Positions 1 to 5,272 of a stretch of 5,391 nt of DNA are shown here, in pieces (positions within the stretch are counted from its first letter, which is position 1; every line of letters begins with the position of its first letter). Source of the stretch: Thiotrichaceae bacterium. GTDB lineage: Bacteria > Pseudomonadota > Gammaproteobacteria > Thiotrichales > Thiotrichaceae. The notes under the pieces were generated by a model. It was not told where the DNA came from. It did not search any database and worked only from the letters and a program-made list of their open reading frames with translations. The position numbers and the translations under genes were made by a program. The DNA is taken from assembly GCA_024762625.1 (NCBI GenBank), contig JANTHA010000158.1, positions 1-5,391 on the forward strand, read 5' to 3'.

Positions 1-1
1 G

Positions 2-379
2 GAGCAAGACGAACTATTGTGGGCCGAAAGCCTGGTTTTCATTTACCCATTATGGTGGTTTGAGCGACCCGCCATGCTCAAAGGCTGGTTCGATGTGGTG
101 CTGACTAATGGGCTGGCGTTTGAGTATTCCAGCGAAGGCGTAAAAGGTTTACTCAAACATAAAAAAGCGCTGGTAATGATTACCGCCGGCGGCTCTGAAC
201 AATATTTCAAGGATAATGAAGCACTGGAGCTCATTCATCGCACCGTAACCGATGGCACCTTGTCCTTTTGTGGCATCAAAGATGTATCGCATAAAATTTA
301 TTTTGACATTGCGGGCTTGAGCGATATTGAACGTAAAGCCATTCTTGATCAAAGCAAAAACATAGGGCTGAATTTCTAG
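2..379 (+). CDS. NAD(P)H:quinone oxidoreductase, flavodoxin-2 family (3' part; 5' end outside window)
   Basis: The reading frame is open to the left edge, so the gene starts before the window; 125 residues plus the stop are visible. Proteins of this family (NQO1, MdaB, KefF, YwrO) are cytoplasmic flavoproteins of about 190-200 residues that use NAD(P)H to reduce quinones or similar acceptors by two electrons, so about 65-75 N-terminal residues, including the phosphate-binding part of the flavin site, are probably missing. What identifies it is the stretch YPLWWFERPAMLKGWFDVVL followed by GLAFEY, the family's aromatic flavin/substrate wall, then the ITAGGSEQYF loop and a C-terminal GTLSFCGIKDV segment that resembles the corresponding part of NQO1. 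A TTG at position 17 lies inside the conserved fold and is not the start. The next gene follows after 17 bp on the same strand, which suggests co-transcription. Family confidence is high; the exact substrate cannot be told. Confidence 0.88.
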   Translation, partial: EQDELLWAESLVFIYPLWWFERPAMLKGWFDVVLTNGLAFEYSSEGVKGLLKHKKALVMITAGGSEQYFKDNEALELIHRTVTDGTLSFCGIKDVSHKIYFDIAGLSDIERKAILDQSKNIGLNF

Positions 380-396
380 CCAGTTCATTTATCGCC

Positions 397-1209
397 ATGT
401 TGCTGAACTATAAAAAATTTACGCCCGAAGACGAAAAAGCAAGACAAAAAACGCCCCTGCTTATCCTGCATGGGCTACTGGGTTCACTGGATAACTGGAG
501 AAGCCAGGCTCAACGACTTTCAATAAAAAGACCGGTATACGCACTGGATTTACGCAACCATGGCGATTCACCCCATGTGAAAGGCATGAGTTACCGTGAA
601 ATGTCCGAAGATGTGAGGCAAGTCGCACTACACGAGAATATAGCCTCCTTTCATCTATTAGGGCATTCGATGGGAGGCAAGGTTGCAATGACTCTCGCAC
701 TGTCGCATGGCGATCTTATCAAGCGTCTGATTGTGGTGGATATCGCGCCCAAACCCTACCCGCCCTGGCATCTTAAAACACTGCAAGGCTTATTGAGCAT
801 TCCTCTGGACAAGCTCGAATCACGCCGGGAAATTGACGAATACCTTAAGCACTGGGTGGAAGACCCGACAGAACGCGCTTTTCTGCTCAAGAACCTGAAA
901 CGCCGGCATAAGCGGAATAACCAGAAAGCCTCGTCAGCTAATTATCAATGGCGTTGTAATTTAAGCGAAATTAGCAAAAATTATTTAAAAATAGCAGGAT
1001 TCATTCATCCTGATACCCGGTTTGCCGGTAAAACACTGTTTATCAGCGGCGATAAATCACCCTATATTCAGAAAAAGGATCACCCATTGATAAAAGCCCT
1101 ATTCCCAAATAGCAAAATTGTTTGCCTAAAAAATGCAGGACATTTACCACATATTGATGAACCAGACATATTTTTCAACCTGCTTAATCAATTTCTTGAG
1201 CACGCCTGA
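397..1209 (+). CDS. ybfF: Alpha/beta-hydrolase, YbfF-type esterase
   Basis: This 270-residue protein lacks a signal peptide and should be a cytoplasmic serine esterase; E. coli YbfF (254 residues) hydrolyses short acyl esters and acyl-CoA-type substrates. Visible motifs are the oxyanion-loop HGLLGS (25-30) followed by LDNW, the DLRNHGDSP segment (51-59), the nucleophile elbow GHSMGG with Ser91, the VVDIAP strand with Asp115, and NAGHLPHIDEP with His249. Ser91 and Asp115 are 24 residues apart, as I recall for Ser89 and Asp113 of E. coli YbfF, where the acid sits on this unusual strand. An aspartate is also present at the canonical acid site (Asp219 in FISGDKSPY), so the acid is ambiguous. Residues about 168-180 form a basic insert (KRRHKRNN) in the cap that E. 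coli YbfF lacks. No Shine-Dalgarno sequence is evident before the ATG, so translation may be coupled to the upstream gene. A hairpin overlaps the stop codon. Confidence 0.87.
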   Translation: MLLNYKKFTPEDEKARQKTPLLILHGLLGSLDNWRSQAQRLSIKRPVYALDLRNHGDSPHVKGMSYREMSEDVRQVALHENIASFHLLGHSMGGKVAMTLALSHGDLIKRLIVVDIAPKPYPPWHLKTLQGLLSIPLDKLESRREIDEYLKHWVEDPTERAFLLKNLKRRHKRNNQKASSANYQWRCNLSEISKNYLKIAGFIHPDTRFAGKTLFISGDKSPYIQKKDHPLIKALFPNSKIVCLKNAGHLPHIDEPDIFFNLLNQFLEHA

Positions 1210-1240
1210 AGCCCGGCGCAACGCCGTGTATCAGGCATTT
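1204..1240 (+). terminator. Possible Rho-independent terminator overlapping the esterase stop codon
   Basis: GCCTGA (1204-1209) pairs with TCAGGC (1231-1236), and inside it CGGCG (1214-1218) pairs with CGCCG (1222-1226) around a CAA loop, with a 4x4 internal loop between the two stems. The TGA stop codon is part of the outer stem. The hairpin is followed only by ATTTT, a short T tract, so termination is likely to be partial. It may instead protect the 3' end of the transcript. Confidence 0.5.
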
Positions 1241-1273
1241 TCAAAAAAGTTCAATAAAAATTAAAAATAATGC

Positions 1274-1303
1274 TTGATAAATGACAAAGAAGTATATTAG
1301 TAT
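1274..1303 (+). promoter_or_regulatory. Weak candidate sigma-70 promoter for the Gly/Asn-rich protein gene
   Basis: TTGATA (1274-1279, five of six matches to the -35 consensus) stands 18 bp before TAGTAT (1298-1303, four of six). The region is very AT-rich, and other -10-like hexamers (TATATT at 1293 and 1301) are badly spaced, so the exact start is uncertain. A promoter somewhere in 1237-1380 is expected because the gene stands alone between two terminator-like hairpins. Confidence 0.3.
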
Positions 1304-1343
1304 ATTCTCATATTCGAACTTAAGTCCCTTTGAATCTTCGAAC
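1291..1343. repeat. Small repeats in the promoter region: AGTATATT tandem and paired TTCGAAC
   Basis: AGTATATT is repeated exactly in tandem at 1291-1298 and 1299-1306, with a decayed third copy (CTCATATT) at 1307-1314. Just after, TTCGAAC occurs at 1313-1319 and again at 1337-1343; its palindromic core TTCGAA repeats at a 24-bp step, a little over two helical turns. Such paired palindromes upstream of a start can be operator sites, but in AT-rich DNA chance is a real alternative. Confidence 0.4.
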
Positions 1344-1393
1344 ATAAACCCCTTATTTATTTTTATATACAACTTATCGCAAGGAAACGACTC

Positions 1394-1945
1394 ATGAAAT
1401 TACAAACAATTACATTCGCTGCTTTGATTGCTGTCTCTGGCGCTGCTTCTGCAAACTGGTTTGACGGATTCAACAATGGTAGCGGTAACGGCAATGGCTA
1501 CGGAACAGCTGCTGGCAATACTAATGGCGCAGGCAATGCTGCAGGCGACGGCGCAGTAAACGGAAACGGCTGGGGCACTGGTAAAGGCGACGCTGACGGC
1601 GAAGTAGATTTCGCAATCAACTTCAAAGGCAAAGGCAAAACCAACATGGATACTGCCGGCAACCTTACTGGTAACAGCCAGGGTTCAGGAAATACAGCTG
1701 CTAACGCTGCGGCAAACGGTAACGGCGCTGGCAACTTTGCAGGAAACGGATACGGTACTGCCAGCGACAATGCTTACGGTTCAAACGGATACGCGCCCGC
1801 AGGTTACAACCCTGCCGTTGCAGCGCCTGCAGCCCAGCCTAACTACGAGCAACTCAAGGCAATGTGGGAAGCACAACGCAAGCAAGCTGACGAAATGCTA
1901 AAGCGCATTGAAGCCGCTCAACAAAAGACTACCCCAAAATCATAA
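1394..1945 (+). CDS. Exported Gly/Asn-rich low-complexity protein, sulfur globule family-like
   Basis: This 183-residue protein starts with a clear Sec signal peptide (MKLQTITFAALIAVSGAASA, cleavage predicted after Ala20), giving a mature chain beginning NWFDGF. Residues 29-66 are a Gly/Asn/Ala-rich tract with GNGNGYGTA-type repeats; 67-86 is a distinct acidic-then-basic island (DADGEVDFAINFKGKGKT); 87-135 is a second Gly/Asn tract that ends with another GNGYGTA; 133-149 is Ala/Pro-rich; 150-176 is a likely amphipathic helix rich in Lys, Glu, Gln and Ala. No cysteine or catalytic motif is seen. The exported, aromatic-spotted Gly/Asn-rich chain with a central DF-x-I-NF island resembles sulfur globule envelope proteins, which coat periplasmic sulfur deposits, but low complexity makes this assignment weak; a surface-structural protein is the alternative. 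AAGGA at 1381-1385 lies 8 nt before the ATG and supports the start. It has its own terminator and looks monocistronic. Confidence 0.8.
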   Translation: MKLQTITFAALIAVSGAASANWFDGFNNGSGNGNGYGTAAGNTNGAGNAAGDGAVNGNGWGTGKGDADGEVDFAINFKGKGKTNMDTAGNLTGNSQGSGNTAANAAANGNGAGNFAGNGYGTASDNAYGSNGYAPAGYNPAVAAPAAQPNYEQLKAMWEAQRKQADEMLKRIEAAQQKTTPKS

Positions 1946-1976
1946 ACCTGATTTCGTTTCAGTAGTTTAAAAAGTT

Positions 1977-2006
1977 AAAAAAGCTCGCTACCCAGCGAGC
2001 TTTTTT
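1977..2006 (+). terminator. Strong Rho-independent terminator after the Gly/Asn-rich protein gene
   Basis: A perfect 9-bp stem, AAGCTCGCT (1981-1989) with AGCGAGCTT (1994-2002), encloses the loop ACCC. It is extended by AAAA (1977-1980) pairing with TTTT (2003-2006), and it ends in a run of T. It lies 31 bp past the stop codon. The A run on the left means it could also work on the other strand, but no minus-strand gene lies to the right to use it. Confidence 0.93.
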
Positions 2007-2114
2007 ATTGGGCCTTATTTATTAAGCCTTGTTTTATCAGAGCCGTCGTTCAGAAGGCGCGAGGATCAACTTTCCAAATCAATAACAAATTCATTAAAAT
2101 CCGATTATAAATAA

Positions 2115-2143
2115 TTGCTTTTTACTGTAAACTGCTGTTTAAA
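2115..2143 (+). promoter_or_regulatory. Weak candidate sigma-70 promoter for the coiled-coil protein gene
   Basis: TTGCTT (2115-2120) is followed after 17 bp by TTTAAA (2138-2143), four of six matches in each box. The spacer holds TTTACTGTAAA (2121-2131), a 5-bp inverted repeat around one base, and AAAC/GTTT symmetry (2129-2140), which could be an operator. Because a strong terminator lies just upstream at 1977-2006, the gene needs its own promoter within 2007-2200; this is the best match I see. Confidence 0.3.
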
Positions 2144-2217
2144 TATTCACCAGTGTAGATAGAGAACCCAAGACGCGGTGCTTTCTATTGTAAAAACAAT
2201 TAAACAACAGGTTTACC

Positions 2218-3681
2218 ATGAAACGTTTTGCCAGGCATTACCTATTCCAACTTTATTCATTGCTGTTTTTTAGCTTTTTATCAATAAATGCTTACGCGGT
2301 TGGCCTACAGGAATTTATACAGAAAAAACAGGCGGGAAACGCCGCCGATACGCTTCAATCAGTCAATGACGGAACACAAGTCGCCTCACAGCTCGAAACA
2401 AGCCAGTTGACCCACATTATCGAAATGGTGGTTGCCGGCGTTGTTGCATCGGCGCTGATTATCTCCTTACTGGTTTTATTTCTGGGACGCTGGGCGGCGC
2501 GTAAAGACCGATTGGCTTTACAAGCATTACGCATGGAAGCCGAAAAAGAAAAAGAGCACCTGACTGCTGCTGTTACCACGGTTCGTGAGCAGGAAAAGGA
2601 AACCACGCATATTGTCCAGAATATACGTGAAAAGGCTAATGACGTTGCTGACAAACAGCAGACCATTAGCGCCCAGGAAAAGGAAGTAAGTCAGACGGTG
2701 GGAAAAGCTCTGGCGCAACAAAGCGAGCTGGAACAAGTAGCAAACAATGTGAGTCATCGTATGAATGAAATACAGACTTACTGGGATGAACAATTAAAAG
2801 GCACCGTATCCGCTATTCAGCAAGTACAAAGCGGATTGAATGAAAACCTGAGCAAGGTTGAGGATGGCCTGGAAAAAATGCAACGTCAGAAAGCCATGTC
2901 AGAAGAGCTGATGCAGGATTTTCTCAAACGCCATAATGAGCAAAATACCATCCTGGAAAATAATTCCATCATTTCTGACCAGGTCAGCGAAAGTCTTGAA
3001 GAAACCTTGAGAGAATCCACGCAGTTGCTCAAAATGCTCAGAAAACAGCAAAAAGACGCAGAGCAAGCACTTAAACATTTCAATGAAGAACTCAGTGGTT
3101 ACGAAGAACAGGCTTATGAGCAATTCGATTCCAGCTTCCAGGTAGCCGATATTGCGCGCCAGGAGCTTAGCGCAAATATTGAAGAAAGCCGCAAGCACCT
3201 CGAAAGCATGCGACGCTATGAAGAACAAAGCCACAGCATAAACGTACAAACCCAAAAGCATCTGGAAACACTGGATTTCACCAAGATTGTCAAGCTCTCC
3301 CACACGCTTAATTCCACCCAGGATATGTTCACCGACCTACGCGATAGCGTCGAAGAAGCGCAGCGCATGCTGGATGACCTGAAAGACATCGAAACCGATG
3401 TGAGAAAAACTGCAAGCAATGTTGTCAGCAATGTAATGAAACAAACGGAACCAATGGTTGATGATACGCCTCTGGACAGAGAATCCACACAGAACACAAA
3501 AGAAATGGAAAGCGACCTGAAATCAGCTCATGAGCCGCTTCCAGAACAAAAAAACGACACGGCTGAAAAGAATAAAAAGGATCAAAACAGGCTTCAAGAC
3601 GTAACGATTGATTACAAGATAGCCAGTGGCGATAACACGCCCTTGTCTTTCTTCAAACACCTGACAGACGCCAAAGATTAA
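2218..3681 (+). CDS. Membrane-anchored protein with long cytoplasmic coiled coil, unknown function
   Basis: I do not recognise this 487-residue protein. It begins with a hydrophobic leader (1-27, ending AYA, a possible signal-peptidase site). A short polar segment (28-66) would be periplasmic. One transmembrane helix follows at about 68-90 (VVAGVVASALIISLLVLFLG), and the RWAARK just after it indicates that the rest is cytoplasmic. Residues about 95-400 are almost wholly charged and helical, rich in Glu, Gln, Lys and Leu with heptad-like spacing, as in coiled coils. A polar, probably disordered stretch (about 408-460) leads to a more ordered C-terminal tail (DVTIDYKIASGD..PLSFFKHL). No enzyme motif, HAMP domain or methyl-accepting hairpin signature is seen, and it is not RmuC, whose C-terminal nuclease domain is absent. 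Scaffolding or signalling at the inner membrane would fit the shape, but that is inference. CAGG (2208-2211), 6 nt before ATG, is a weak ribosome site. The gene appears monocistronic and converges on the porin gene. Confidence 0.88.
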   Translation: MKRFARHYLFQLYSLLFFSFLSINAYAVGLQEFIQKKQAGNAADTLQSVNDGTQVASQLETSQLTHIIEMVVAGVVASALIISLLVLFLGRWAARKDRLALQALRMEAEKEKEHLTAAVTTVREQEKETTHIVQNIREKANDVADKQQTISAQEKEVSQTVGKALAQQSELEQVANNVSHRMNEIQTYWDEQLKGTVSAIQQVQSGLNENLSKVEDGLEKMQRQKAMSEELMQDFLKRHNEQNTILENNSIISDQVSESLEETLRESTQLLKMLRKQQKDAEQALKHFNEELSGYEEQAYEQFDSSFQVADIARQELSANIEESRKHLESMRRYEEQSHSINVQTQKHLETLDFTKIVKLSHTLNSTQDMFTDLRDSVEEAQRMLDDLKDIETDVRKTASNVVSNVMKQTEPMVDDTPLDRESTQNTKEMESDLKSAHEPLPEQKNDTAEKNKKDQNRLQDVTIDYKIASGDNTPLSFFKHLTDAKD

Positions 3682-3693
3682 TTTTTACTGGGC

Positions 3694-3717
3694 GTCCTTG
3701 ATAAGATAATCAAGGGC
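3694..3717 (+). terminator. Hairpin just after the coiled-coil gene, possible terminator without a T tract
   Basis: GTCCTTGAT (3694-3702) pairs with ATCAAGGGC (3709-3717) around the loop AAGATA: nine pairs, one of them G-U. It lies 12 bp past the stop codon, the usual place for a terminator, but is followed by TCTATAAA rather than a run of T. It may act with Rho, stabilise the 3' end, or be a protein-binding dyad. Confidence 0.4.
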
Positions 3718-3759
3718 TCTATAAACTTCCGTCAATAAAATCCCTATAAATAAAAAATG

Positions 3760-3871
3760 AGCCTTCCCTGGCTCCCGGTCGATTAATCCCTTTATACACA
3801 TCGCGGCGCAACACATAATGAGCCGCAACCATGATGGCGCAAGCCTGCCCTGGCTCTCGACCGGTTAATCC
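3760..3871. repeat. Imperfect 30-bp direct repeat, two clear copies and a third decayed one nearby
   Basis: Copy A (3760-3789) and copy B (3842-3871) match at 25 of 30 positions with no gap; both begin AGCCT, share CCCTGGCTC, and end TTAATCC. The start of a third copy (AGCCTCCCTG) is visible at 3927-3936 and runs weakly to about 3942. Copy starts are 82 and 85 bp apart. The sequence between copies shows no clear similarity, so these are spaced repeats, not a simple tandem array. GGCGCAA also occurs twice between A and B (3805-3811 and 3836-3842). Confidence 0.6.
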
Positions 3872-3946
3872 AGCTGATCAAGTCGACTGGACAAATCCCA
3901 TATCCTTGCTGTTAATGAAGACAAAAAGCCTCCCTGCACTCCACCA

Positions 3947-3973
3947 TGAGTGTGAGATTTTACATTACACTCA
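3947..3973. repeat. Inverted repeat with 9-bp arms in the convergent intergenic region
   Basis: TGAGTGTGA (3947-3955) and TTACACTCA (3965-3973) form nine pairs, one of them G-U, around a 9-nt loop. No T tract follows on either side, so it is not a typical terminator. It could be a regulator-binding dyad or a structured RNA element. Confidence 0.5.
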
Positions 3974-4031
3974 CGTCAATTCAATACGCGAATAAAGAAT
4001 AATTTGTCCTTTATATTTTCCTTACACAAGT

Positions 4032-4222
4032 CCTTTGCAACAGCTGCATATAAATATAATGAAGCTGACTGAAAAACAAAACCTGAAAGTCACTGAAAGG
4101 CCAAATAAGCGCGACAAGAAGCCAAACGGTAAACGACTGGCGATTATCGGAATGCCGTCCAGAAAAGCTTTAATTGCAAGGGACTCAGCTTTCAGGACAG
4201 CTAAATGTATCAGTTGCAAAGG
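4032..4222. repeat. 191-bp interval bounded by perfect 10-bp inverted repeats
   Basis: CCTTTGCAAC (4032-4041) is repeated inverted as GTTGCAAAGG (4213-4222). The layout is like a small non-autonomous element, but no target-site duplication is evident beside the ends, and a 10-bp match over this distance could be chance. The only frame inside that crosses much of it encodes an unrecognised very basic peptide. Confidence 0.3.
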
Positions 4223-4421
4223 TCGTTGATCTACGTCTTTGCTAAATGCTGGATCAGAACCTGTAGTATATGTAACACTATCGTTCGTTATCGTCCGTTG
4301 CGCCAATTTTCCACACCTTTTTTGACAACACCGTGAAATATAACAGCGGACGGGGAAAATAGTTATGATCTACTCTTGAAAAACCCTGTTTCAAACAATG
4401 ATAATAGCTATAGGCGCAAAG

Positions 4422-4460
4422 AAAAAACGCCCCGGAAATACTCGCTAATAAAACCGGGGC
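4422..4460 (-). terminator. Rho-independent terminator of the porin gene
   Basis: Read on the minus strand, GCCCCGG (4460-4454) pairs perfectly with CCGGGGC (4435-4429) across an 18-nt loop, and is followed by GTTTTTT (4428-4422). The GC-only 7-bp stem plus the T tract, 57 bp past the porin stop codon, is a clear intrinsic terminator; the loop is longer than usual. Confidence 0.85.
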
Positions 4461-4517
4461 ATAATTCTATTTCACTATATTTTTTCTATTAAACAACCGA
4501 AAAAAAATAGGAAATAC

Positions 4518-5183
4518 TTACTTGATGTCTACAGAGTAGCTCACCAAAAACTGTAAATCAGAATCAGCGCCCAATGCTTTACCAGCTGCTGAGTCTTCAT
4601 CATTTACGAACTGACTCACGCCAAAACTCAAGTTATCATTATAATTATAACCAAGCTGGATATGAGTAGGGTTACCGTCTGTATTTTCATAATCATGAAT
4701 ACCAACCAGAGCGTTATACTTACCAAAATCATAACCTAATGTCACATAACGGTAATCATTATTATCATCACCCTGGATTGCTTCATACAAAGTTCCGTTA
4801 AACGAACCAATGCCTGCAGAAAGCACCAAATCTGTAAGTTCGCCAGGATCAATATTTACTTTTGGATAGTTGTAAGACCAAATGCTTGCATCAACATCAA
4901 CCATGCCCAGTTTTCCGCCCCAACCTACATATAGGTCATATTCACTACCGTTTGTGGCGTCGCCAGATGATCCCCAGATACCTGTGTATAAACCTGAACC
5001 CGTTGAAAATTTAAGGTCGCCAGATACGGCGGCATCGCCATTTCCAAGGTCAAGACCACGCCATAAATATTTGTTAGCAATACCTACAGAAGCAGATACT
5101 TCTGCAAAAGCAGCAGGCATAGTGGCAATTGATAAAACTGCCGCAGCGATAGAAGCAGTAAGAATTTTCTTTGAACTTTTCAT
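4518..5183 (-). CDS. TorF-family putative porin (Gcw_chp family outer-membrane protein)
   Basis: The 221-residue product carries a Sec signal peptide (residues 1-27, cleavage predicted after MPAAFA) and a mature chain of about 194 residues made of alternating polar and aromatic residues typical of a small outer-membrane beta-barrel. The start of the mature part (SASVGIANKYLWRGLDLGNG), then GLYTGIWGSSGD and EYDLYVGWGG, are the hallmark blocks of the Gcw_chp/TIGR02001 family, now called TorF putative porins. The solute passed is not known for this gene. It ends SYSVDIK rather than in the usual C-terminal aromatic residue, although LVSYSV resembles a final strand. A second in-frame ATG 12 bases upstream (5195) would add MRCL; the start at 5183 is preferred because the ribosome site TGAGGTG lies directly before it and overlaps that upstream ATG. 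The gene is monocistronic within the window, with a sigma-54 promoter upstream and its own terminator. Confidence 0.9.
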   Translation of the reverse strand: MKSSKKILTASIAAAVLSIATMPAAFAEVSASVGIANKYLWRGLDLGNGDAAVSGDLKFSTGSGLYTGIWGSSGDATNGSEYDLYVGWGGKLGMVDVDASIWSYNYPKVNIDPGELTDLVLSAGIGSFNGTLYEAIQGDDNNDYRYVTLGYDFGKYNALVGIHDYENTDGNPTHIQLGYNYNDNLSFGVSQFVNDEDSAAGKALGADSDLQFLVSYSVDIK

Positions 5184-5187
5184 AAGA

Positions 5188-5194
5188 CACCTCA
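5188..5194 (-). promoter_or_regulatory. Ribosome binding site that fixes the porin start
   Basis: On the minus strand TGAGGTG (5194-5188) places GAGG six bases before the ATG at 5183. Because this site overlaps the upstream ATG at 5195, initiation at 5195 is unlikely. Confidence 0.8.
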
Positions 5195-5229
5195 TGTTGT
5201 CTAAAATTAAAATGGGTTTAAAAATTGTT

Positions 5230-5261
5230 TTGCATATTTAGTGTGTTAAATATGTAACACA
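5230..5261 (-). promoter_or_regulatory. Porin mRNA leader with two overlapping, mutually exclusive hairpins
   Basis: In the leader, TGTGTTA (5261-5255) pairs with TAACACA (5248-5242) around 6 nt. A second repeat, CATATTTA (5254-5247) with TAAATATG (5240-5233), encloses the loop ACACAC and gains two more pairs beyond one mismatch (to 5257 and 5230). The two structures share 5242-5257, so only one can form at a time. The first begins at the predicted transcription start (about 5261-5260). A 5'-end stem of this sort can protect an mRNA; the alternative pairing could allow switching, which is inference. Confidence 0.5.
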
Positions 5262-5272
5262 TAAATTTTTAA

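Larger units (their letters stand above)
3682..4421. other. Long convergent intergenic region without a convincing gene
   Basis: This stretch lies between the ends of two convergent genes, where bacteria normally leave little DNA. It holds a hairpin (3694-3717), degenerate direct repeats (3760-3942), a 9-bp inverted repeat (3947-3973), an interval bounded by 10-bp inverted repeats (4032-4222), and a 10-bp imperfect tandem repeat: TATCGTTCGT (4279-4288) then TATCGTCCGT (4289-4298). Short open frames exist on both strands in 4022-4306, but they lack ribosome sites and recognisable protein features. No tRNA or known RNA fold was recognised by eye. Decayed mobile DNA or an unrecognised small RNA would both fit. 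Confidence 0.6.

Noticed and set aside
250..275. TGGCACC on the plus strand as another sigma-54 -24 box
   Set aside because: No TTGC follows at the required spacing, and it lies inside conserved coding sequence.
17..379. TTG at 17 as the start of the flavodoxin-family gene
   Set aside because: The frame stays open to the window edge with family-like residues (EQDELLWAES) before it, and starting here would remove much of the flavin-binding fold.
1498..1770. A 90-residue Pro/Ala-rich minus-strand frame
   Set aside because: It is the antisense shadow of the Gly/Asn repeats in the secreted protein gene, which has a signal peptide and a good ribosome site.
2187..2200. ATTGT-AAAA-ACAAT inverted repeat before the coiled-coil gene
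   Set aside because: Five AT-rich base pairs around four bases are expected often by chance in this composition, and no other evidence supports a site.
4035..4229. A 56-64 residue very basic frame (ATG at 4059, TTG at 4035) ending CISCKGR on the plus strand
   Set aside because: No ribosome site precedes either start, no known motif is seen beyond one CxxC, and the frame lies in a repeat-bearing non-coding region. It cannot be fully excluded.
4022..4306. A 94-residue frame on the minus strand with a hydrophobic C-terminal part
   Set aside because: It has a TTG start without a ribosome site, the composition is irregular, and the other strand is also open; no family resemblance was found.
4322..4344. 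TTGACA plus TATAAC as a sigma-70 promoter on the plus strand
   Set aside because: The spacer is only 11 bp, far short of the usual 16-18, and no gene follows on that strand.
4882..5241. A 119-residue plus-strand frame opposite the porin gene
   Set aside because: It is the antisense of a clearly recognisable signal peptide and TorF-family barrel, and it runs into the porin control region.
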